In this document: positions 7,692 through 15,848 of the stretch, piece after piece
How the letters are laid out: each line of letters opens with the position of its first letter
Position numbering within the stretch: the stretch's first letter is position 1
DNA from: Betaproteobacteria bacterium
Lineage (GTDB): Bacteria > Pseudomonadota > Gammaproteobacteria > Burkholderiales > SG8-41
Assembly: GCA_021732605.1 (NCBI GenBank)
Contig: JAKFUS010000021.1
Location: forward strand, 74,186-138,185
Direction of reading: 5' to 3'
DNA length: 64,000 nucleotides
Translations under genes and position numbers: made by a program
Notes under the pieces: generated by a model
The model's input: only the letters and a program-made list of their open reading frames with translations
Told to the model about the DNA's origin: nothing
Database searches by the model: none

Positions 7692-8726
7692 TCACTGATC
7701 TATAGTCCCGCCTGCTACCCGCAACGCCCCCCGCAAGCCCACCTGCGCATCCATCACCACCCGCACCGGTATACCCGACAGCAGCGGTGCAAACGCACCC
7801 TTGGCGCTGAAGGACCGCATGAAGCCGCCGTCCTTCAGTCGATTGACGATCTTCGGCGCAATGCCGCCGGCGATGTAAACCCCGCCGCGCGCGAGCGCGG
7901 TCAGCGCGATGTTGCCGGCGAACGAGCCGTAGGCGTTGATGAACAGGTCCAGCGCCCGTGTCGCCAGCTGATCGCGCTTGTGCAGGCCGAAATCGGCAAT
8001 GACGTCGGCGTAGTCGATGATCGAGCGTTGCGTCGCCTCCTGCAGTTGCTTCGTCGGAATGCCGTAGCCGGAATCCTGCAGGAAGCTGAAGATGCGCATC
8101 AGCCCCGGCCCCGAGATCACGCGCTCCCAGGACACGCGGCCATAGGTGCGGCGCAGGTGGATCATCAGCTGGTCCTGCAGCTCGTCGATGGGCGCGAAAT
8201 CGGCATTGCCCGCTTCCGACGGCAGTACACGATAACCCTGCCCTTCACGCTCGAGGATCGCCACGCCCAGCCCGGTGCCCGCGCCGATGACGACAATGGT
8301 GCCGTCGGTGTCTGCCTCTGCGGACTGCAGAGCCAGCAGCTTGCTTTCATCAAGGGTCATCACGCCATGGCCGGCAGCATGAAAATCATTGATCAGGCGC
8401 AGTGACTTCAGTGCGTATTTTTCTGCAACTGCGGCGGCATCCACGGTCCAGCCGAGGTTGGTCAGCGTCGCGGTGTTGTGTTTCACCGGCCCCGCGACCG
8501 CCAGGCAGGTGGCGACCAGCCGCGACCGGGCGGCGAGCGTGTCGCTGCTGCTGAACAGGCGGTTCATCAGGCTGTCGAAATTCTCGAAGTCGCGGCTTAG
8601 GTATGATTTTTCAATCACAGTTTCATGGCTGCCGTCGGGCCGCAACTCGCTGATTCGGAACACGGCATTGGTGCCGCCGATGTCGGCAGCCAGCACCAGC
8701 GGCGCCACGGATAATCCTTGACTCAT
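7692..8726 (-). CDS. glk: Glucokinase
   Basis: 344 residues. It phosphorylates glucose to glucose 6-phosphate with ATP in the cytoplasm. The ROK/Glk-type phosphate-binding start LVLAADIGGTNAVFRI (about 10-25), LTNLGWTVDA, LINDFHAAGHGV with the catalytic Asp, and VIGAGTGLGVA are all present, and the length suits bacterial group A glucokinases. Its ATG overlaps the stop of mtfA (TCAT at 8723-8726 on the plus strand), so it is the last gene of rmuC-mtfA-glk. In enterobacteria MtfA (Mlc titration factor) is linked to glucose uptake control, which makes this coupling biologically sensible. Confidence 0.93.
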   Translation of the reverse strand: MSQGLSVAPLVLAADIGGTNAVFRISELRPDGSHETVIEKSYLSRDFENFDSLMNRLFSSSDTLAARSRLVATCLAVAGPVKHNTATLTNLGWTVDAAAVAEKYALKSLRLINDFHAAGHGVMTLDESKLLALQSAEADTDGTIVVIGAGTGLGVAILEREGQGYRVLPSEAGNADFAPIDELQDQLMIHLRRTYGRVSWERVISGPGLMRIFSFLQDSGYGIPTKQLQEATQRSIIDYADVIADFGLHKRDQLATRALDLFINAYGSFAGNIALTALARGGVYIAGGIAPKIVNRLKDGGFMRSFSAKGAFAPLLSGIPVRVVMDAQVGLRGALRVAGGTIDQ

Positions 8727-9499
8727 GCCTTCATCCTCTCCAGGGGATCCTGCCGGTAAAACGCCGCCAGTTGTCCGTAGACCTCGGGGTAAGCCCTGTG
8801 TAGCGCATCGGGTTTTTCAAAAAACAGTTCGCTGAGCACCGCAAAAAATTCCGCAGGATCCTCTGCAGCGTATTCGTCAAGCGGGGTTTCCTCGCGGCGC
8901 TCAAGGCGCTGCTCGAAATCGGCATAAGCGGCACTGAAAATGTCGGTCCACGCCTTGCGATCCATGTCCGCATGCAGCGGCGGAAAACCATCGGCATCGC
9001 CGTTCAGCATGTCGATTTTGTGCGCGAACTCGTGCATCACCACGTTATACCCGAATCCCCCGTCAGCCGCCGCCGCATCCTGCCATGACAAAATGACAGG
9101 GCCCTGTTCCCAGGCTTCGCCGCTGATCGCGCCGCGGACACGGTGCACGACACCGTCTTCATCGGTGTATTCGTAATCGGTGATGAACTCGTCCGGGTAG
9201 ACGATGACCTCCACCCAGTCACCGTAAAAATCAAGATCAAGGTTCAGCACCAGCAGACAGGCCTGCGCGGCGATAACGAGTTGCATGTCGCGCGTCATCT
9301 GCAGGCCGCCGGCGCCGATGACCGTTTTACGGTCGAGGAACAGCGCAGTCAGTTCGCGCAGCTTCTGCTGATCGGCCGCAGGCAAGGTGCGGAAAAAGGA
9401 AAACCGGCCCATGGTGCGATGCCACTGTGCACCGCCGATGTCCTGCCGCTTCAGCGCACGTGCCTTGCGCCAGCGGCTGAACCAACCCGGCCCAGCCAT
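8723..9499 (-). CDS. mtfA: MtfA-type zinc metallopeptidase (DUF980)
   Basis: 258 residues from the ATG at 9499, close to the 265 of E. coli MtfA. The gluzincin motif HEFAH is at 156-160, followed by the KIDML helix, and a downstream acidic stretch (YAAEDPAEFFAV) can supply the third zinc ligand. E. coli MtfA binds the glucose-system repressor Mlc and has aminopeptidase activity; whether an Mlc homologue exists here cannot be seen. Its stop overlaps the glk start by 4 nt, and the gene begins 5 nt beyond the rmuC stop. A longer frame upstream lies inside rmuC and is not credible. Confidence 0.9.
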   Translation of the reverse strand: MAGPGWFSRWRKARALKRQDIGGAQWHRTMGRFSFFRTLPAADQQKLRELTALFLDRKTVIGAGGLQMTRDMQLVIAAQACLLVLNLDLDFYGDWVEVIVYPDEFITDYEYTDEDGVVHRVRGAISGEAWEQGPVILSWQDAAAADGGFGYNVVMHEFAHKIDMLNGDADGFPPLHADMDRKAWTDIFSAAYADFEQRLERREETPLDEYAAEDPAEFFAVLSELFFEKPDALHRAYPEVYGQLAAFYRQDPLERMKA

Positions 9500-9503
9500 C
9501 AGA

Positions 9504-10772
9504 TCAGTTACCACCCTCGCGACCATCGCGCAGCGCGATGACTTTCGCCGGCTCGGATTCTTCGTCGAGCTCCACGCCTTCGATCTGCGCAAACCGCTGG
9601 GAGATCTTGCCGCTGGTGACCTGCACCCTCTCCACATCTTCGGAGGCCTGGCGGATGTGTTTGGCCAGATCCTTCATGCGTTCGTCGAAACGGCCAAACT
9701 CCACCGCCAGCCGCGACAGCGCATCCTTGATGACATGGATCTGCTGGCGGGTCTCGACATCCTTCAGTACGGCGCGTGCAGTGTTCAACACCGCCATCAG
9801 CGTCGTCGGCGACACGATCCACACCCGTTTGGCGCTGGCGTATTCGGCGATCTCGGCATGGTGGCCATGGATTTCCGCGAACACCGCCTCCGCCGGCACG
9901 AACATCACCGCGCCATCGGCGGTTTCACCGGGGATGATGTATTTGCGCGCGATGTCATCGACGTGCTTTTTGATGTCGGCACGGAACTGTTTCTGCGCCA
10001 GCGTGCGATCCACGGCATTGGCGGCAGGCTCGAACATGCGGTGGTAGTTTTCCAGCGGGAATTTGGAGTCGACTGCGACCATGCCCGTCGGCGCCGGCAG
10101 CCGGATCACGCAGTCGGCGCGGGTACCATTGGACAGCGTCGCCTGCATTTCGAAGGCGCTGGTCGGCAGCACATTGCGCACCAGTGCTTCCAACTGCACT
10201 TCACCGAAAGCGCCGCGCGCACGTTTGTCGCCCAGCAGTTCCTGCAGGCTGACCACGCTGCCGGTCAGGCTGTCGATTTTTTTCTGCGCTTCGTCGATGG
10301 TCGCCAGCCGCGTCATCACGTTGATGAAGGTTTCGTTGGTTTTTTTGAAGCCTTCGTCGAGGCGTTCATTGACCTTGCCGGCGATTTCACCGAGGCGCGC
10401 GTCGATTTTGGTATTGAGGATTTCCGTGGTGGCCGACAGGCGCTCCAGCATCGCTTCGCGCTGAGTGCCCATTTCCTGGGTCAGGGTCAGGCGCAGCGCA
10501 TGCAATACATCACGCGTTTGCTTCAATTCTTCAGCCACGCTCAGGCGCTGGCGATCGCTGGACTCGGCGACCTGTGTGCCGAGGCGATCTCCCTGACGGG
10601 TCAGGCCTTCATGCAGGTCGCCGAGCATGGCGCGGTGTTTGTCCTCCAGCGCCTGCTGCAGATTGCGCACCGTCAATGCCACAGCACGGCTTTGCGCCAT
10701 CATCACGCCGATGACAATGCACAAAAAAACCAATAAAATCAATAAGATATATATAGATGCGGATTCAGTCAT
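9504..10772 (-). CDS. rmuC: DNA recombination protein RmuC
   Basis: 422 residues. An N-terminal membrane anchor (IYILLILLVFLCIVIGVMMA, about 7-26) is followed by a long coiled coil (about 30-150) and the RmuC nuclease-like domain, with the family stretch GTRADCVIRLP, VAVDSKFPLENY and IIPGETADGAVMFVPAEAVF. RmuC limits certain inversions and recombination events; the mechanism is only partly known. It is the first gene of a tight three-gene unit with mtfA and glk. Confidence 0.93.
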   Translation of the reverse strand: MTESASIYILLILLVFLCIVIGVMMAQSRAVALTVRNLQQALEDKHRAMLGDLHEGLTRQGDRLGTQVAESSDRQRLSVAEELKQTRDVLHALRLTLTQEMGTQREAMLERLSATTEILNTKIDARLGEIAGKVNERLDEGFKKTNETFINVMTRLATIDEAQKKIDSLTGSVVSLQELLGDKRARGAFGEVQLEALVRNVLPTSAFEMQATLSNGTRADCVIRLPAPTGMVAVDSKFPLENYHRMFEPAANAVDRTLAQKQFRADIKKHVDDIARKYIIPGETADGAVMFVPAEAVFAEIHGHHAEIAEYASAKRVWIVSPTTLMAVLNTARAVLKDVETRQQIHVIKDALSRLAVEFGRFDERMKDLAKHIRQASEDVERVQVTSGKISQRFAQIEGVELDEESEPAKVIALRDGREGGN

Positions 10773-10829
10773 GAGCTTGGCCCAGCGCTTTTACCAATTC
10801 GCCGGAAGTATATCGCCGACGACCGCTGC

Positions 10830-13328
10830 TTAGGACAATTGACGCAAGACTCGCAGCGGCGAAATCTGCAATACCTGCCGGGTGCCGAGATAACCGGCCG
10901 CCGCGATGCCGACAATGCTGCAGGCAATACCGACAGCCCACACCGTCAGGCTGAAGCTGTAGCCGACGTTGACGATGCGGCTGGCCAGCGCATACCCCAG
11001 CGCATTGGCGCCGGCCGCTGCGATCAATCCGGCCAGCGCGCCGATCACCGCGAATTCGGCGATGTTGGCCCGCGCCAGTTGCGCGCGGCTGGCGCCCAGG
11101 GTGCGCATGATGGTGGCCTGATACAGGCGTTCATCCTGGGTGCTGGCAATCGCGGCATACAGCACCACCAGTCCCGCGAGCAGCGTGAACAGGAATACAA
11201 ACTGCACCGCACGCGACACCTGGGTGATCATCGCCTGCACCTGGGCCAGCACCTGCGCGACATCGATCAGCAGGAAATTGGGAAACTCCTTGACCAGCGC
11301 ATTCAGCAGTTGCACGTTACCCGGCGGCAAGTAAAAACTGGTGACAAAGCTGACCGGCTGCTGTTCGAGCAATCCCGGCGGCGCGACCAGGAAAAAATTG
11401 ACGTTGAACGAATCCCAGTCCACCTTGCGCAGACTGGTGACTTCGGCGGCGAAGCTGCTGCCGGCAGAATCAAAGGTCAGCACATCGCCGAGCTTGATGC
11501 CCAGCGAGCGCGCGATGCCGTCTTCCATTGAAAACTGGTCGCTGCGCTGTGGTTTCTCGTTCCAGAACTTGCCGGCGACCAGCAGATTGTCCTTCTGCAT
11601 GTGTGTGGTCCACGACAGATTGAATTCGCGGTCTGCCAGGCGACGCGCGCGATCATCCGCGTAATCGGCAGACGATACCGAACGATCATTGATCCGTGTC
11701 AGCCGCGCCCGCACCATCGGATGCAGCTCGGGCATGGCGATTTTTTGTGCGGCAAAAAACTTCTCCAGCGCCGGGATCTGGTCTTTCTGGATATTGACGA
11801 TAAATCGGTTGGGCGCATCCGGCGGCAGACTGTCCTGCCACAGTTGCAGCAATTCGCCGCGGATGATGGTCAGCGTCAGCAGCGCCATCACGCCGACCCC
11901 CAGGGCTGCGACCTGCAACACACTGGCCAGACGGCGACGGCGCAGGTTGGCAATGCCGAAACGCCAGGACACGCCCGTTGAGCGCATCTGCGACACGGCC
12001 ACGATCACACCCCAGGCCAGCAGGCCGGCAACCAGCATTGCCGCGGCAAAACCGCCGAACACCAGCAGCCCCAGGCGCAGCTCGCCGGCTTTCCAGATGA
12101 TCAGGCCACCGATGACCGCAGCGCCCAGTGCATAAGCCAGCCAGCCCATGCCCTCGGGTGCGCCGATGTCACGGCGCAGCACGCGCAGCGGCGGCACATT
12201 GCCCAATGCCAGCAGCGGCGGCAGCGAGAATCCCAGCAGCAGGGACAGGCCAGTGACAAAGCCATGGATGGCCGGCATCGGTCCGGCCGCCGGCAATTCG
12301 ACAGTGACCAGACTGCCCAGCCACAGCGCCAGTGCATGCTGCGCCAGCAATCCGGCAATGCAACCGACCACACTGGCCGCGCAACCGAGTGCGATGAATT
12401 GGATCACATACAAACGCAGCACCCGCCCCCGCGACGCGCCATGGCAGCGCATCACCGCGCAGGCATCGAGATGACGCTGCAGGAAACGCCGCGCCGCGAG
12501 CGCCACCGCGACGGCGGCGAGCACCACGCTGAACAAGGCTGCAAGGTTGAGGAATTTTTCCGCGCGGTCGAGCGCCGAGCGGATTTCAGGACGCGCATCC
12601 TGAATGCTTTCCACGCGCTGCCCCGGTTGCAGCCTTGCATCCACCCAAGCGCGATAGGTATCAACCGCACTGGGGGTGCCCGCGACCTGCACGCGATAAC
12701 GGATGCGGCTGCCGACCTGCACCAAGCCAGTGGCCGCGATGTCGGCTTGGTTCATCATCACCCGCGGCCCGGCATTGATGAAACCGATGGCGCTGTCCGG
12801 TTCCTGGGTGATGATCGCGGCCACCGGCAGGCGGCTCTGCCCGACTTCCACGACATCGCCGGGTTTCAGTTGCAGGCGGGTATAGAGTTTTTCATCCACC
12901 CAAACCGTGCCGGGAGCCGGAATCGTGGTCGCGCGGCGATCCGGTGTGTACAACTCATCCGTGATGCGCAGTTCACCGCGCTGCGGGTATCCCGCGGTCA
13001 CCGCCTTGATCTCGGCCAGCACGTTTTGATTGTTTCCAGCAGCCATGCTCGGGAAACGCAGCATGTTCGTCACTGACAAACCGAGGCGCTTGGCCTCAAC
13101 AGCAAACTGCGCATCCAGCGGCCGGTCGGCGGACACCACCAGATCAGCGCCGAGCAATTGATTGGCCTGGCGACTCAGCGCCTGATTCACGCGGTCAGTG
13201 AAAAACCCCACCGTGGTCACACCGGCCACGGCCACCACCACGGCCATCGCCAACAGGGTCAGTTCACCGGCGCGCCAGTCTCGCGCCAAGAGGCGCAGCG
13301 CGAGCCCGATTTCGCCAAACAGACCCAC
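10830..13328 (-). CDS. ybbP: ABC transporter permease, YbbP/FtsX type
   Basis: 832 residues. One membrane span near the N-terminus (about 22-44) is followed by a large periplasmic domain, two FtsX-like blocks of membrane spans in the middle (about 265-480), a second periplasmic domain and three C-terminal spans. This is the usual ten-span MacB/FtsX-superfamily layout of YbbP. It abuts the ATPase gene (shared base at 13328), so the two form one exporter or mechanotransmission complex. In E. coli ybbAP is also divergent from tesA, exactly as here, so the synteny supports the assignment. The substrate is unknown; lipid-related roles have been proposed because of tesA. Confidence 0.88.
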   Translation of the reverse strand: MGLFGEIGLALRLLARDWRAGELTLLAMAVVVAVAGVTTVGFFTDRVNQALSRQANQLLGADLVVSADRPLDAQFAVEAKRLGLSVTNMLRFPSMAAGNNQNVLAEIKAVTAGYPQRGELRITDELYTPDRRATTIPAPGTVWVDEKLYTRLQLKPGDVVEVGQSRLPVAAIITQEPDSAIGFINAGPRVMMNQADIAATGLVQVGSRIRYRVQVAGTPSAVDTYRAWVDARLQPGQRVESIQDARPEIRSALDRAEKFLNLAALFSVVLAAVAVALAARRFLQRHLDACAVMRCHGASRGRVLRLYVIQFIALGCAASVVGCIAGLLAQHALALWLGSLVTVELPAAGPMPAIHGFVTGLSLLLGFSLPPLLALGNVPPLRVLRRDIGAPEGMGWLAYALGAAVIGGLIIWKAGELRLGLLVFGGFAAAMLVAGLLAWGVIVAVSQMRSTGVSWRFGIANLRRRRLASVLQVAALGVGVMALLTLTIIRGELLQLWQDSLPPDAPNRFIVNIQKDQIPALEKFFAAQKIAMPELHPMVRARLTRINDRSVSSADYADDRARRLADREFNLSWTTHMQKDNLLVAGKFWNEKPQRSDQFSMEDGIARSLGIKLGDVLTFDSAGSSFAAEVTSLRKVDWDSFNVNFFLVAPPGLLEQQPVSFVTSFYLPPGNVQLLNALVKEFPNFLLIDVAQVLAQVQAMITQVSRAVQFVFLFTLLAGLVVLYAAIASTQDERLYQATIMRTLGASRAQLARANIAEFAVIGALAGLIAAAGANALGYALASRIVNVGYSFSLTVWAVGIACSIVGIAAAGYLGTRQVLQISPLRVLRQLS

Positions 13329-14044
13329 TATTGAAGAATCCCGCCGGCCAGTTGCAGCACGCGGCCGCAGCGTTGCGACAATTCGGCATCGTGGGTGACC
13401 AGAATCAGCGTCGCACCCTGCTCACGATTGAGCTCAAACATCAGTTTGATGATTTCGGCACCAGTGGCGGCGTCAAGGTTGCCGGTGGGCTCATCGGCGA
13501 GCAGCAGCGACGGCCGGGTCACAAAGGCGCGGGCAATGGCCACGCGCTGCTGTTCGCCGCCGGAGAGTTGTTTCGGGTAATGCTTGAGCCGCGCCGCGAG
13601 GCCGACACGGCCGAGCAGTTCGCGCGCGGATTCAGCCGCATTCGCAGTACCGGCCAGTTCCAGCGGCAGCATCACGTTTTCCAGCGCGGTCATTGACGGC
13701 AGCAGGTTGAACGACTGGAACACGAAACCGAGGAGGCGCGCGCGCAGCGCGGCGCGGCCGTCTTCATCCAGCGCAAACAGATCCTGCCCGTCAACGTGGA
13801 TGGTGCCTGAGCTTGGCGTGTCGAGTCCGGCCAGCAAACCGAGCAAAGTCGACTTGCCGGAACCGGACGCGCCGACCACAGCCACTGCTTCGCCGGCGGC
13901 AATGCTGAAACTCACATCGCGCAAAATGGTCAATGTGGAATCGCCGGTGTTAACCTGCTTGGTCAGGTTTGCCACGCGCACCGCTGCATCCGGATTTTTT
14001 GCCGCAGTTTTGTCTGAGGGTTTTTCTGAAAGTTGAGCACTCAT
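13328..14044 (-). CDS. ybbA: ABC transporter ATP-binding protein, YbbA/LolD type
   Basis: 238 residues from the ATG at 14044 (MSAQLSEKPS). Walker A GASGSGKST is at 58-66, the signature LSGGEQQRVAIARAF and Walker B LLLADEPTGNLD follow, and the His switch is in LVTHDAEL. The frame stays open upstream to 14122 but those residues are antisense to the tesA signal peptide and have no family resemblance. Its ATG overlaps the divergent tesA ATG (CATG at 14042-14045), so neither gene has an untranslated leader outside the other's coding region if both starts are right. Confidence 0.92.
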   Translation of the reverse strand: MSAQLSEKPSDKTAAKNPDAAVRVANLTKQVNTGDSTLTILRDVSFSIAAGEAVAVVGASGSGKSTLLGLLAGLDTPSSGTIHVDGQDLFALDEDGRAALRARLLGFVFQSFNLLPSMTALENVMLPLELAGTANAAESARELLGRVGLAARLKHYPKQLSGGEQQRVAIARAFVTRPSLLLADEPTGNLDAATGAEIIKLMFELNREQGATLILVTHDAELSQRCGRVLQLAGGILQ

Positions 14045-14666
14045 GCTGATTCGTCTGCCGTCTCTGATTATTGTACTGATGATTGCCCTGTTTGCTGCTC
14101 CGGCCGCGAGTGCTGCGATCATACTGGTGTTCGGCGACAGCCTTTCTGCAGGCTACGGACTCGCGCGCGGCGAAGACTGGCCGCAACTGCTGGCGCAGCG
14201 CCTGCAACAGAAAAAAACGGATTATACGGTCGCCAATGCCAGCATCAGCGGTGAAACGACCCTGGGCGGCGCCAATCGCATCGACAATGCACTGCGCACC
14301 CACCGCCCAGCCATCGTCATCCTTGCGCTCGGTGCCAACGATGCCTTGCGCGGCACGGATCTCGCCGCAATGCGGCGCAATCTCGAACGCATGATCGATG
14401 CCGCACAACGCACGCATGCGCGCGTCATTCTGGTCGGCATGCGCATCCCACCCAACTACGGCCCCGTGTACACCGAAAAGTTCCAGGCCACCTTTCGTGA
14501 AGTGGCCAAGACCCGGCGCGTGCCGCTGGTGCCTTTCCTGCTTGAGGGTTTCGCCGACAAGCGCGACTATTTCCTGCCCGACAACCTGCATCCCACAGCA
14601 GCGGCACAGCCGGTGATCCTGGAAACGATCTGGAAACCGCTGACGCCCTTACTAAAAATTAAATAA
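14043..14666 (+). CDS. tesA: TesA-like SGNH esterase / lysophospholipase
   Basis: 207 residues. A signal peptide (about 1-24, ending ASA) directs it to the periplasm. The SGNH blocks are visible: GDSLSAG at 31-37 with the nucleophile Ser33, the block II Gly in NASISGETT, LGANDALRG with Asn in block III, and DNLHPTAAA with the Asp-His pair near the C-terminus. TesA in E. coli acts as acyl-CoA thioesterase, arylesterase and lysophospholipase. It is divergent from ybbAP with overlapping start codons, an arrangement conserved in synteny with E. coli. Confidence 0.92.
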   Translation: MLIRLPSLIIVLMIALFAAPAASAAIILVFGDSLSAGYGLARGEDWPQLLAQRLQQKKTDYTVANASISGETTLGGANRIDNALRTHRPAIVILALGANDALRGTDLAAMRRNLERMIDAAQRTHARVILVGMRIPPNYGPVYTEKFQATFREVAKTRRVPLVPFLLEGFADKRDYFLPDNLHPTAAAQPVILETIWKPLTPLLKIK

Positions 14667-14676
14667 AATAAAATAC

Positions 14677-15732
14677 TTATGTAATATTCACCGCGGGCGC
14701 CCCGGTAGCCAGCCGGCCGATGATGGCGGCATCGGCAAAACCCTGAGCCCTGAAAATGTCCAGGACGGCAGGCGCCGCGTCCGCCGAGCAAGCCACCAGC
14801 AAACCGCCGCTGGTCTGCGGATCGGTCAGCATCCGGCGCTGCAAGGTCGTGTCGCCCGCGGGCATGCTCACCTGATGGCTGTAACTGCTCCAGTTGCGCT
14901 CCGAAGCACCGGTGACAAAGCCGGCCTCCAGCAAGGGCCGCGCTTCCGACAATATGGGAATCTTCGACCACTGCACTTCCGCCGCCAGTTTTGAACCGCG
15001 GCAGATTTCGAGCAGATGGCCCAACAAGCCAAAACCGGTGACGTCGGTCAGCGCATGCACGGCCGGCATGTCCGCGAGTTCCACGCCGGGCGTATTCAGT
15101 TTGGTCGTGCTGGCGATCATCTGCGCATAAGCCGCGTCACCCAGCTCGCCCTTTTTCATCGCAGCGCTCATGATGCCGACGCCCAGCCCTTTGCCAAGGA
15201 TCAGCACGTTGCCGGCCTGCGCGCGATCGTTGCGCTTGATCTTGTCCGGATGGATCAGGCCCAGTGCGACCAGACCGTAAATCGGTTCCGGCGAATCGAT
15301 GGAATGGCCGCCTGCTATGGGGATGCCAGCCGCCGCGCATACGGCGTGGCCGCCGGCGGTGATGCGTTGCGCGACTTCCATCGGCATCTTGCCGACTGGA
15401 ATGCCGAGCAATGCCAGCGCCATGAACGGTTTGCCGCCCATTGCATAGACATCGGAGATCGCGTTGGTTGCCGCGATGCGGCCGAAATCGTACGGGTCGT
15501 CAACGATGGGCATGAAAAAATCCGTCGTTGCGATGATCGCCTGCGTATCGTTGATGCGATACACCGCCGCGTCGTCACTCGACTCCGTGCCGACCAGCAG
15601 ATCCTTGAACACCTGCACCGGCGAATTCGCCAAAACCTCGCTCAGCAACGCTGGCGTCAGTTTGCAGCCTCACCCACCGCCGTGGGAAAACTGGGTCAGG
15701 CGCAGGGCGGCGGGGTCGATTGATTTATTCAT
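14677..15732 (-). CDS. selD: Selenide, water dikinase SelD containing an in-frame UGA (selenocysteine)
   Basis: 351 residues if the UGA at 15670-15672 is read as selenocysteine (residue 21). Starting at the ATG at 15732 the chain reads LTQFSHGGG-Sec-GCKLTP, matching the family's glycine-rich active-site loop, where E. coli has Cys17, followed by the catalytic Lys (K24). After the UGA the frame runs open to 14677 with standard SelD features: DDAAVYRIN, TTDFFMPIVDDPYDFG, GGHSIDSPEPIYG, TDVTGFGLLGH. A standard caller would start at a downstream TTG (15648) and lose the active site. SelD makes selenophosphate from selenide and ATP. It is divergent from selU. Sec-containing SelD is known in other bacteria. 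Confidence 0.93.
15640..15672 (-). promoter_or_regulatory. UGA selenocysteine codon and SECIS-like hairpin in selD
   Basis: The UGA (15672-15670) is followed after 16 nt on the mRNA by a short hairpin. CAGC (15653-15650) pairs with GCUG (15646-15643) around a GUU loop, extended by two pairs (15655/15640 and 15654/15641) below a single bulged A. A loop starting with G at this distance fits bacterial SECIS elements read by SelB. No folding calculation was run. Confidence 0.6.
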
Positions 15733-15750
15733 GATGGGCTTTGTAAGAAT

Positions 15751-15794
15751 GGTGATTGGTAACTGGTAACTGGTGATTAAGTAATTAGGTGATT
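15751..15794. repeat. Short tandem repeat between selD and selU (7- and 8-bp units)
   Basis: Four 7-bp units of the form GGTGATT/GGTAACT (15751-15778) are followed by two 8-bp units, AAGTAATT and AGGTGATT (15779-15794). The array begins 18 nt upstream of the selD start. It resembles the arrays at 29731-29842 and 33614-33661. Confidence 0.8.
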
Positions 15795-15848
15795 AAGGAT
15801 GCCGGGTTGGGCTTGGGCGGCGCGCTGGGGATGCGATAATGTCGCATC

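Noticed and set aside
14045-14122. N-terminal extension of ybbA to 14122
   Set aside because: The added residues are antisense to the tesA signal peptide and do not resemble the ABC ATPase N-terminus, which begins near 14044.
15649-15669. A shorter SelD starting at the TTG at 15648, downstream of the UGA
   Set aside because: It removes the glycine-rich loop with the catalytic Sec/Lys. The upstream frame matches the SelD N-terminus precisely on both sides of the UGA, so the UGA is read as selenocysteine instead.
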